Assembly (NCBI GenBank): GCA_021775715.1
Contig: JAJFHI010000070.1
Location: forward strand, 1-5,518
Origin: Hyphomicrobiaceae bacterium
Lineage (GTDB): Bacteria > Pseudomonadota > Alphaproteobacteria > Rhizobiales > Hyphomicrobiaceae
Direction of reading: 5' to 3'
Length of the DNA stretch: 5,518 bases
The notes under the pieces were generated by a model that worked only from the letters and a program-made list of their open reading frames with translations, made no database searches and was not told the origin of the DNA. Below, in pieces: positions 1 through 4,365 of the stretch. Numbering within the stretch: position 1 is the first letter of the stretch; each line of letters opens with the position of its first letter. The position numbers were made by a program, and so were the translations under genes.

Positions 1-161
1 ACGTTTTCAGCCTCAAGGTAGGTGCGGATCTCGTCGTCGAGTTTGTCCGGCGCGCGCATCACCTCCTGCCAATTGTCCGCTCTAAGCCACGCGAATTCGT
101 CATTAAGCGTGATGCCATGATGGGTGCTGGGATTTGTACGGGCGGGCGCGCGCGGCGGCAT
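1..161 (-). CDS. ptrB: Oligopeptidase B (protease II, S9 family), N-terminal fragment cut by window edge
   Basis: Reading leftwards from an ATG at 161, 53 residues stay open to the window edge. The peptide carries the N-terminal signature of oligopeptidase B: a His-Gly (H15-G16) after a Pro/Arg-rich start, then DEFAWLRADNW (21-31) and, before the cut, an I-R-x-Y-L-E-A-E-N stretch (45-53). The family, an S9 serine peptidase that cleaves short peptides after Arg or Lys, starts with a beta-propeller whose first strand begins this way. The catalytic Ser/Asp/His lie in the missing C-terminal part, so activity cannot be judged. An AAGGA about 7 bases upstream of the ATG supports the start. The gene lies 78 bases downstream of msrB on the same strand, so it may be read from the msrB promoter. 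Recognition is by motif only, but the N-terminal pattern is distinctive. Confidence 0.85.
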   Translation of the reverse strand, partial: MPPRAPARTNPSTHHGITLNDEFAWLRADNWQEVMRAPDKLDDEIRTYLEAEN

Positions 162-194
162 GGGATGTCCTTGTCGTCGGTGGGTGTGATCAGA

Positions 195-218
195 AGTGAC
201 ACGGCAGTGGGAGTCACT
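195..218. repeat. Short inverted repeat between msrB and ptrB
   Basis: AGTGAC (195-200) and GTCACT (213-218) form a 6-base-pair inverted repeat with a 12-base loop, in the short gap between msrB and ptrB. On the minus strand, the direction of transcription here, no T-run follows the stem, so an intrinsic terminator is not supported. It may be a weak mRNA structure, an operator or chance. Confidence 0.3.
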
Positions 219-239
219 CGGCATTTTTGTTAGAGCGAT

Positions 240-641
240 TTAGTCGTCTTTGACGTCGAAGGCCAGTGCCGTCCCGTTGATGCAGTATCTGAGACCTGTC
301 GGTTGCGGTCCGTCGGGAAACACGTGGCCAAGATGGGCTTCGCAACTGGCACAGCGGACCTCGGTGCGCCGGGCAAAGAGCGAGCGGTCTTCATGCTCGC
401 TGACGGCGTCTTTGCCAACACTTGACATGAAGCTCGGCCATCCGGTGCCGGAATCATATTTGTCGCCCGAGGTGAATAGCGGGGCATCGCAGCAGATGCA
501 GCGATAAACGCCCGGATTTTTCTGGTCGTTATGCTCGTGTGTAAACGCGCGTTCAGTGCCGCTCCGGCGCGTGATGTGAAATTGCTCCGGCGTCAGATCT
601 TCCTTCCATTCGGTGTCAGATTTAATGATTTTTTTGTCCAC
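240..641 (-). CDS. msrB: Peptide-methionine (R)-S-oxide reductase MsrB
   Basis: The 133-residue product is a single-domain MsrB of normal bacterial length, a cytosolic enzyme that reduces the R epimer of methionine sulfoxide in proteins using thioredoxin. Visible hallmarks are the two structural zinc pairs (C48/C51 and C97/C100), the GTGWPSF motif (65-71), HLGHVFPDGP (103-112) and the catalytic cysteine C120 in RYCING. The position in GTGWPSF that is a cysteine in some MsrBs (GCGWPSF) is Thr here, so the resolving-cysteine arrangement probably differs; C50 is the only cysteine not placed in a zinc pair or the active site. The start is GTG at 641, chosen because a strong Shine-Dalgarno, GGGAGG (646-651), sits four bases upstream. 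The gene is divergent from mucR across 307 bases, and ptrB follows on the same strand 78 bases on, so the two may form a small operon. Confidence 0.96.
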   Translation of the reverse strand: MDKKIIKSDTEWKEDLTPEQFHITRRSGTERAFTHEHNDQKNPGVYRCICCDAPLFTSGDKYDSGTGWPSFMSSVGKDAVSEHEDRSLFARRTEVRCASCEAHLGHVFPDGPQPTGLRYCINGTALAFDVKDD

Positions 642-740
642 GTTGCCTCCCTTTCAAGCCAATGATTAGTCGCGTTTTATTTATAGTCGGCCAATTGATC
701 GGTGTTCTCTGTTAGGTATAAACGCTCAAGCCTCAACTTC

Positions 741-756
741 TGACATTGACATGTCA
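741..756. promoter_or_regulatory. Operator-like palindrome with abutting half-site
   Basis: TGACAT (741-746) directly precedes the perfect 10-base palindrome TGACATGTCA (747-756), giving three TGACAT-type half-sites in 16 bases. A TTGACA hexamer (746-751) overlaps it. The spot is about 100 bases upstream of msrB and 190 upstream of mucR, so a regulator bound here could act on either promoter. The protein that would bind is unknown. Confidence 0.35.
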
Positions 757-883
757 GTACGGATCGTTTGAAACCTCGGACTTCAACTGCGATCATTCAG
801 TGTATTGATGCCGAATGCTCCGCGGGGCAAGATTACTTTCAAAAGAAGCCACGAAAAACGAAGTATAGTTCTCTTGAAGGAAC

Positions 884-889
884 TTGACA
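884..889 (+). promoter_or_regulatory. Candidate -35 hexamer of the mucR-like gene
   Basis: A perfect TTGACA lies 59 bases before the mucR start. A spacer of 16 to 18 bases would place the -10 in the T-rich stretch at about 906-913, which is not a good TATAAT match, so only the -35 is convincing. The geometry would give a leader of roughly 30 bases, which is reasonable. Confidence 0.3.
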
Positions 890-948
890 TAGACCTGACG
901 TGATTTTTTTGGCTTTCGGGTCGGCACCGTTTCCATGAGGAATATAAG

Positions 949-1350
949 ATGGACAAAGCGTCCAACAACCCACTTGTTGAGCTAACTGCACAGATCGTCT
1001 CGGCCTACGTGAGTAACAACTCAGTGACAGCGACGGAACTCCCCCAGCTCATTAATGAGACGCATCACGCGTTGTCACGTGCGTCAGGCGATCTAGCGAC
1101 GCAGGAGCGTGAAGAGCTGAAGCCGAAGGTGCCGATCAAAAAGTCCGTCCTGCCGGACCATATTGTGTGTCTTGAAGACGGAAAGAAGTTCAAATCTTTA
1201 AAGCGGCATCTGAGAACGCAGTACAACCTGTCGCCAGAGGAGTATCGGGAACGGTGGGGCTTGCCGCATGACTACCCGATGGTGGCGCCAGACTATGCCA
1301 AAGCGCGTTCGGCGCTGGCAAAAAAAATGGGCTTGGGCACTCGACGCTAG
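949..1350 (+). CDS. mucR: MucR/Ros family zinc-finger-like transcriptional regulator
   Basis: The 133-residue protein belongs to the MucR/Ros family, alphaproteobacterial DNA-binding regulators of exopolysaccharide, motility, virulence and cell-cycle genes. The N-terminal half (about 9-45) has the helical region used for oligomerisation. After a charged linker comes the signature IVCLEDGKKFKSLKRHL (72-88), then EEYRERWGLP (97-106), DYPMVAP (108-114) and ARSALAKKMGLG (119-130). The finger is unusual. C74 is present and D77 takes the place of the second cysteine, as in several known family members; H87 is present, but Q91 and Y92 stand where the second histidine is expected (H+4 or H+5). Zinc may therefore be bound weakly or not at all. 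The start ATG is supported by GAGG at 937-940, eight bases upstream. The gene stands alone between two gaps of over 300 bases, consistent with its own promoter. The paralogue within the family cannot be decided from sequence alone. Confidence 0.93.
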   Translation: MDKASNNPLVELTAQIVSAYVSNNSVTATELPQLINETHHALSRASGDLATQEREELKPKVPIKKSVLPDHIVCLEDGKKFKSLKRHLRTQYNLSPEEYRERWGLPHDYPMVAPDYAKARSALAKKMGLGTRR

Positions 1351-1376
1351 AGCGCTACCATCTGAAGTTGACGCAC

Positions 1377-1396
1377 TCTAAGAGCGTCTAAGAGCG
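1377..1396. repeat. Perfect 10-base tandem duplication TCTAAGAGCG
   Basis: TCTAAGAGCG occurs twice head to tail (1377-1386 and 1387-1396), 27 bases after the mucR stop codon. GACGC (1370-1374) and GCGTC (1384-1388) could pair across the first copy with a 9-base loop, but no T-run follows, so this is not a standard terminator. The unit shares AGAGCG with the TAGAGCGCT that spans the mucR stop codon. Confidence 0.7.
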
Positions 1397-1549
1397 AATT
1401 TCCATTGTTGAATTTGTTCCAGCAACAGGCGTCTCTGCCGGGCAACGGGGACCGTGCCTGTCAGAGCTAGAACATATATAACCACTTCCTACGTATACTT
1501 CACGAGGTGGCGGACCCACCCGTTCCCCCGTCCAAGAACAACAACAATC

Positions 1550-1570
1550 TTCCAAAGTTCGATTTTGGAA
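1550..1570. repeat. Inverted repeat with 7-base arms and 7-base spacer
   Basis: TTCCAAA (1550-1556) and TTTGGAA (1564-1570) are perfect reverse complements separated by GTTCGAT. It could be an RNA hairpin or a protein-binding site upstream of the DnaA-like gene. No T-run follows on either strand, which argues against an intrinsic terminator. Confidence 0.45.
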
Positions 1571-1634
1571 CGATGTGGCTCGCTTTCTACGCGACGAATG
1601 ACCGGAATTGATACGCTAATATCTTATCCCCCGC

Positions 1635-1675
1635 GTTCACTCATTCGGTAAATTGTGGCGTGAAGAAACGTGAAC
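1635..1675. promoter_or_regulatory. Cluster of GTGAA half-sites ahead of the DnaA-like gene
   Basis: CGTGAA occurs at 1659-1664 and again at 1669-1674, exactly one helical turn apart, and GTTCAC (1635-1640) is the inverted partner of GTGAAC (1670-1675). Helically phased direct and inverted copies upstream of a start codon are typical of operator sites. The cluster ends about 47 bases before the preferred start at 1722. Any binding protein is unknown; the DnaA-like product itself is one candidate. Confidence 0.3.
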
Positions 1676-1721
1676 TGGGCTTACAGTGTGTGTAGCGAGG
1701 CTTGGTTGGGAAATACTTTCT

Positions 1722-2156
1722 ATGATGGTAGAATTACTTGAAAATCGCCCGGGAACATCTCGCAGCGGCAAACATTCTATGCTTCCCGCACGGTTTAACA
1801 CTGTTGATTTTTCAAATCGCCGCCGACTTCGAGACATGATCGAGCACAGCGTCGTCAGGGCGTTTGACGTGCCAGAGTGCGAACTTCGTGCGTCGACCCG
1901 CTGGCCGCAGAAGGTTGCGCGGGCCCGGCAGGTCGCGATGTACCTGGCGCACGTATCATGCGGGTTGTCATTGACCGAAGTTGGCCATGTGTTTGCGCGT
2001 GACCGAACGACAGTGGCGCATGCCTGTTCGGTGATTGAAGACCGTCGCGATGACAAGACATTTGATTGCATTCTGGAGATGCTGGAACGTGTTGCCTTGT
2101 CGAATATTTATCCAAGGCGCCTGCCTGCTCCTTTTGTAAGAGACGGAGTTCTGTGA
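1722..2156 (+). CDS. DnaA domain IV-like DNA-binding protein without the ATPase domain
   Basis: The 144-residue product matches only the C-terminal DNA-binding domain of the replication initiator DnaA. Residues about 36-123 follow that fold: KVARARQVAMYLAH (64-77), GLSLTEVGHVF (81-91) and the DnaA signature RDRTTVAHA (93-101). D94, T96, T97 and H100 match the DnaA-box-contacting residues D433, T435, T436 and H439 of E. coli DnaA. There is no Walker A or B motif and no room for the AAA+ domain or domains I and II, so it cannot act as an ATP-driven initiator; specific DNA binding is inferred. The preferred start is ATG 1722 (or 1725), with a modest GGGA at 1708-1711; an in-frame GTG at 1686 would add 12 residues. 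Its TGA overlaps the next gene's ATG by one base, indicating co-translation. Similar stand-alone domains are known as hypothetical helix-turn-helix proteins in alphaproteobacteria; their role is not something I can state. Confidence 0.88.
   Translation: MMVELLENRPGTSRSGKHSMLPARFNTVDFSNRRRLRDMIEHSVVRAFDVPECELRASTRWPQKVARARQVAMYLAHVSCGLSLTEVGHVFARDRTTVAHACSVIEDRRDDKTFDCILEMLERVALSNIYPRRLPAPFVRDGVL
2145..2148 (+). promoter_or_regulatory. Ribosome binding site fixing the DUF6456 gene start
   Basis: GGAG at 2145-2148 sits seven bases before the ATG at 2156, inside the last codons of the DnaA-like gene. It selects this ATG over in-frame starts further upstream, the earliest at 2066, which would run deep into the preceding gene and lack a comparable site. 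Confidence 0.7.
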
Positions 2157-3139
2157 TGGTGGAAAAGCCAGATGGCGACCTTCCAAAAACGCTTGACAGC
2201 TTTGAACTGCGCGCGCTGAAATTTCTCGCGCGGGGAGGTGCCGGAGCCTTCCCGGATAATATGGGCAATAAGTGTACTGTCGTTCGCATTGCGCAGGCGG
2301 GTGGCGGCCGTAATCGCCGCATTGCGCACATGGAACTGGCTGGACTTAGCTGGATGCGCTGGGTCACGGCAGGTTGGGTTGTTCGCGATGACGAAACAGC
2401 AGATGGGCGCTGGCGCATGTCGAATGCGGGCCGACAGCAACTCAAACGTATGCTGAGCCGCACATCAGAGTCCGAGGCGACGCCCTGCTTTAACACGTCG
2501 CGGACGCGAGCAGCGGTCGTGGCAGGTCATCCGTCCGATCCAAGCGCAGATCAGACTGCACGCCCTGATGCCACGCCATCTCTGGATAAACCATCGGTCA
2601 AATTCGTCGGTACGCTCAGCCAGAATGATGCGGAAAGTTCGCTGGCCTGGCTGCGAAAGCGAAAGGGGCGTGATGGACAGCTATTTATTTCAGAGGCAGA
2701 ATTCGTTGCGGGCGAGCGCCTCAGGGCCGATTTCTGGTTCGCCCAAATGACCCCACGCGTGACGGCCAATTGGTCGCCTGTTGTGTCAGGAAGGAGACTT
2801 CGTAGTGGGGCAAACAGAGAGGCCGATCAGGCAGACGCGATCTCTGACGCGGCTGAGCGCGTTCGCGCGGCACTGAAGGCAGTTGGGCCTGAGCTGTCCG
2901 GCGTTTTGGTGGATGTCTGCTGTCATCTCAGGGGTATTGAGGTCGTTGAAAAAACATCAGGCTGGCCACAGCGGTCGGGTAAAATCGTTCTGCGGATGGC
3001 CTTGGCGACGTTGGCGCGTCATTACGGATTGCTCCGGGAGCAACAACACGGAGGTGACGGATGCGAGGCAGCAGAGGACGGGGTGAAGGTTCGTCACTGG
3101 GCCGCAGTCGACTATCGGCCCAACGCAGCGCGATGGTAG
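2156..3139 (+). CDS. DUF6456 domain protein, putative DNA-binding regulator
   Basis: The product has 327 residues. The C-terminal half (about 163-292) has the DUF6456 pattern: LAWLRKRKGRDG (163-174), ISEAEFVAGERLRADF (178-193), PRVTANWSP (200-208), VGPELSGVLVDVCCHLRG (243-260) and the closing GWPQRSGKIVL (269-279) to LARHYGL (286-292). The N-terminal part (about 15-100) reads like a winged helix: helices, then AGWVVRDDETADGRWRMSNAGRQQL (72-96), where a beta hairpin precedes a last helix. A Ser/Thr/Pro-rich, probably unstructured linker (about 102-155) joins the two, and the tail after 293 is poorly conserved in character. No membrane segment is seen. DUF6456 has no established biochemical role known to me; DNA binding is inferred from the fold-like pattern and from the one-base overlap with the DnaA-like gene. 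Its stop codon lies 38 bases from the convergent sufE stop. Confidence 0.87.
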   Translation: MVEKPDGDLPKTLDSFELRALKFLARGGAGAFPDNMGNKCTVVRIAQAGGGRNRRIAHMELAGLSWMRWVTAGWVVRDDETADGRWRMSNAGRQQLKRMLSRTSESEATPCFNTSRTRAAVVAGHPSDPSADQTARPDATPSLDKPSVKFVGTLSQNDAESSLAWLRKRKGRDGQLFISEAEFVAGERLRADFWFAQMTPRVTANWSPVVSGRRLRSGANREADQADAISDAAERVRAALKAVGPELSGVLVDVCCHLRGIEVVEKTSGWPQRSGKIVLRMALATLARHYGLLREQQHGGDGCEAAEDGVKVRHWAAVDYRPNAARW

Positions 3140-3145
3140 AGCGCT
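3127..3145. repeat. Small stem at the convergent gene ends
   Basis: AGCGC (3127-3131) and GCGCT (3141-3145) could pair around the DUF6456 stop codon with a 9-base loop. The 38-base gap to the sufE stop has no T-run on either strand, so if transcription ends here it is not by a textbook intrinsic terminator. Confidence 0.25.
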
Positions 3146-3177
3146 TCGTTCTACATGCTGTCCTGGTTGCATCCGAT

Positions 3178-3618
3178 TTAAGCTGCTTGCAGCGCGCGGG
3201 CTGCGTCATCCCGGATGCGTGTCATCATTGACGCCAGTCCGTTGGAACGTTGCGGTGTCAGGTGTTCTTTAAGGCCGAGACTGTCAAAAACTTGAGGCGC
3301 ATCGATTTTGAGAATTTCGGATGCGTTCTTATCCTGAAAAATTGCAAAAAGGATAGCAACCAGACCGCGCACAATATGAGCGTCACTGTCGCCAGTGAAG
3401 TGAAGTTTAGGATCTCCCGCGTCGCAATCGGATGAAATTTTGGTCGCAAGCCAAACTTGGCTTGCGCAGCCGCGGACTTTATTTGCGTCCGTGCGCTCGT
3501 CTCCTGCCAACTCAGGCAGTTTGCGACCGAGTTCGATCACATAACGATACCGGTCTTCCCAGTCGTCCAACAGCTCGAAGTCTTCGCGAATTTGCTCGAT
3601 GGTCATTGGCACAGTCAT
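3178..3618 (-). CDS. sufE: SufE family cysteine desulfurase activator
   Basis: The 146-residue protein is a full-length SufE, a cytosolic partner that takes persulfide sulfur from the cysteine desulfurase SufS and hands it on for Fe-S cluster assembly. The acceptor cysteine is C51 in VRGCASQVWL (48-57), the same position as C51 in E. coli SufE. Other family marks are DWEDRYRYVIELGRKLP (19-35) and the C-terminal TPQRSNGL (121-128). No other suf gene is in the window, so this is a detached sufE, as is common in alphaproteobacteria. The ATG at 3618 has no Shine-Dalgarno; the bases before it (CACCCCTC on the coding strand) are even unlike one. A second ATG four codons in (3606) has no better site, so the exact start is open. 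DUF5330 lies upstream on the same strand, 93 bases away. Confidence 0.95.
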   Translation of the reverse strand: MTVPMTIEQIREDFELLDDWEDRYRYVIELGRKLPELAGDERTDANKVRGCASQVWLATKISSDCDAGDPKLHFTGDSDAHIVRGLVAILFAIFQDKNASEILKIDAPQVFDSLGLKEHLTPQRSNGLASMMTRIRDDAARALQAA

Positions 3619-3628
3619 TAAGAGGGGT

Positions 3629-3641
3629 GCGGCTTAGCCGC
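3629..3641. repeat. Compact GC-rich hairpin just upstream of sufE
   Basis: GCGGC, TTA, GCCGC form a five-base-pair stem with a three-base loop, 10 bases before the sufE ATG. On the minus strand no T-run follows, so it is not a standard terminator for the DUF5330 gene. In an mRNA entering sufE it would lie just where a ribosome binding site is normally found. Confidence 0.45.
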
Positions 3642-3711
3642 TTGATACCCTCAAGACATAGGCGCCAAACGGTGGTCTTCGCAAGCCCTCTGCGACTGCG
3701 AGTGGCAGCAG

Positions 3712-4041
3712 TTAGTTACGACCCCGCCAATTGTAACTGCGGTCAGTGTTGGTCAGAGTGTCTCCGGGATTGGTGTTTTCGCCCTGGAAGGGAGTTGGGC
3801 TTGCCGCTACGACCTGCCACAACGCATCCTGTGCAAGTTCAGAACCGAAGGCGGCCTTTTCTTTAAAGACCTCCCAATTTTGGCCGGCTGTCTCGCAGGT
3901 TTCGGGATTGCGCTCGCAGTAGGTCAAAGCCCACGTTGCGGCGCCGCCAGCTTGTGCCAGCAACTTAGCTTGCTCCGTTTTATCAGTTGGTAGAAACACA
4001 ACAGCCACGGCACCTACGATTACCAGTTTGGTCAAAGACAT
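3712..4041 (-). CDS. DUF5330 family small membrane-anchored or exported protein
   Basis: The 109-residue product begins with a hydrophobic segment (about 5-18, LVIVGAVAVVFLP) that could be a membrane anchor or uncleaved signal. The core AQAGGAATWALTYCERNPETC (29-49), followed by a helix with KEKAAFGSELAQDAL (60-74), matches the DUF5330 pattern, in which two cysteines six residues apart (C42 and C49) enclose ERxPxxC. These could form a disulfide in the periplasm; that is inference. The tail after about 80 is Asn/Thr/Pro-rich and probably disordered. The start is ATG 4041 because GAGGA (4046-4050) lies four bases upstream; an open frame extends back to 4125 but its extra 28 residues lack family character. 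The family is a short alphaproteobacterial protein of unknown function. It is divergent from the peptidoglycan-binding gene and may share control with it. Confidence 0.8.
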   Translation of the reverse strand: MSLTKLVIVGAVAVVFLPTDKTEQAKLLAQAGGAATWALTYCERNPETCETAGQNWEVFKEKAAFGSELAQDALWQVVAASPTPFQGENTNPGDTLTNTDRSYNWRGRN

Positions 4042-4268
4042 AACGTCCTCTCTTCCCCAATTTGAACGCCTCTGTCTGGCGACATCGAACGGAGCGGTGC
4101 TTGACGAGAAACCCGTTAGCACCAAGTTTATTGCGTTCTTGTTCGTGTTTTATCTATTGGGCATAGCTTGGCACGATACGATCAAGAAACCGAAAGCTTC
4201 GCCGAGCCATTTTGGTGCTTGTTTAATTCTAATTTTATCAGTTCGAGCGGGACCTCCGGTTGGCAAAT

Positions 4269-4290
4269 ATTTGGCGCCGATTTGGTGCGG
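4269..4290. repeat. Imperfect 11-base tandem repeat adjoining the CtrA-type box
   Basis: ATTTGGCGCCG (4269-4279) is followed directly by ATTTGGTGCGG (4280-4290), a match at nine of eleven positions. The second unit abuts the CtrA-type box and contains the TTGGTGC motif seen elsewhere in this gap. The spacing of about one helical turn suits protein binding on one face of the DNA. Confidence 0.5.
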
Positions 4291-4305
4291 TTAACACACC
4301 ATTAA
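4291..4305 (+). promoter_or_regulatory. CtrA-type binding box TTAA-N7-TTAA
   Basis: TTAA at 4291-4294 and TTAA at 4302-4305, separated by seven bases and followed by C, match the full consensus of the cell-cycle regulator CtrA. The site ends 60 bases before the start at 4366. If, as in activated CtrA promoters, the box overlaps the -35 region, transcription would start roughly at 4335 with a leader of about 30 bases. No clear -10 is seen, so whether CtrA activates or represses is open; it could also act on the divergent DUF5330 gene. Confidence 0.65.
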
Positions 4306-4365
4306 CGCTCAGCACCAATACTCTGGCCGAATGGGTCAGTATTGTAATTGGTAGGGTGAGTGAAG

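Larger units (their letters stand above)
642..948. other. Divergent intergenic region between msrB and the mucR-like gene
   Basis: These 307 bases hold no credible gene; a 61-codon minus-strand frame at 783-968 has no ribosome binding site and overlaps the mucR start. The region should carry both divergent promoters. Visible elements are a compact palindrome with an abutting half-site (741-756), two perfect TTGACA hexamers (746-751 and 884-889), and a minus-strand TATAAA (680-685) that could be a -10 for msrB but has no matching -35. Runs of A and T (for example 904-910) are more frequent than in the genes. MucR-family regulators commonly repress their own genes through AT-rich sites, so autoregulation here is plausible but not shown. 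Confidence 0.6.
1351..1721. other. Intergenic region between the mucR-like gene and the DnaA-like gene
   Basis: These 371 bases (335 if the DnaA-like gene starts at GTG 1686) contain no convincing gene. A 65-codon plus-strand frame at 1454-1651 is rich in Arg, Thr and Pro, has no family features and no ribosome binding site. The region does hold small repeats, listed separately: a 10-base tandem duplication just after mucR, a 7-base-pair hairpin at 1550-1570, and GTGAA half-sites at 1636-1674. A longer-range pairing, ACAGGC (1425-1430) with GCCTGT (1456-1461), is also possible. No clean sigma-70 promoter is seen for the downstream pair, and no stem with a T-run marks the end of mucR. Confidence 0.55.
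4042..4365. other. Divergent intergenic region between DUF5330 and the peptidoglycan-binding gene
   Basis: The 324 bases are AT-richer than the neighbouring genes and should hold two divergent promoters. They contain a perfect CtrA-type box (4291-4305), a degenerate second one on the same strand (TTAA at 4223-4226 and TTTA at 4234-4237, spaced by seven), an octamer TTGGTGCT or its complement three times plus a near copy, and an 11-base imperfect tandem repeat directly before the box. A plus-strand frame at 4028-4294 (88 codons, TTG start, no ribosome binding site) overlaps the start of DUF5330 and is not taken as a gene. Confidence 0.65.

Noticed and set aside
195..218. Inverted repeat after msrB as a terminator
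   Set aside because: The stem is only six base pairs with a 12-base loop, and no T-run follows in the direction of msrB transcription.
783..968. 61-codon minus-strand frame upstream of mucR
   Set aside because: It runs across the mucR start codon and ribosome binding site, has no ribosome binding site of its own and no recognisable features.
1624..1632. TTATCCCCC, a weak DnaA-box-like sequence upstream of the DnaA-like gene
   Set aside because: Only seven of nine positions match and no second copy is nearby, so it does not support autoregulation on its own.
1454..1651. 65-codon plus-strand open frame between mucR and the DnaA-like gene
   Set aside because: Its product is rich in Arg, Thr and Pro with no domain character, there is no ribosome binding site, and it overlaps the repeat-bearing regulatory region.
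2066..2155. N-terminal extension of the DUF6456 protein upstream of 2156
   Set aside because: The extension would overlap the DnaA-like gene by 90 bases, while the ATG at 2156 has a good ribosome binding site and typical stop-start overlap.
1855..2496. Long minus-strand open frame opposite the DnaA-like and DUF6456 genes
   Set aside because: It lies antisense to two genes with clear family motifs, and its product is rich in Arg, Pro and Ser, as expected for a shadow frame in GC-rich DNA.
4028..4294. 88-codon plus-strand frame with a hydrophobic stretch in the divergent gap
   Set aside because: It starts with TTG without a ribosome binding site, overlaps the DUF5330 start on the other strand and covers the repeats; the hydrophobic stretch follows from AT-rich sequence.
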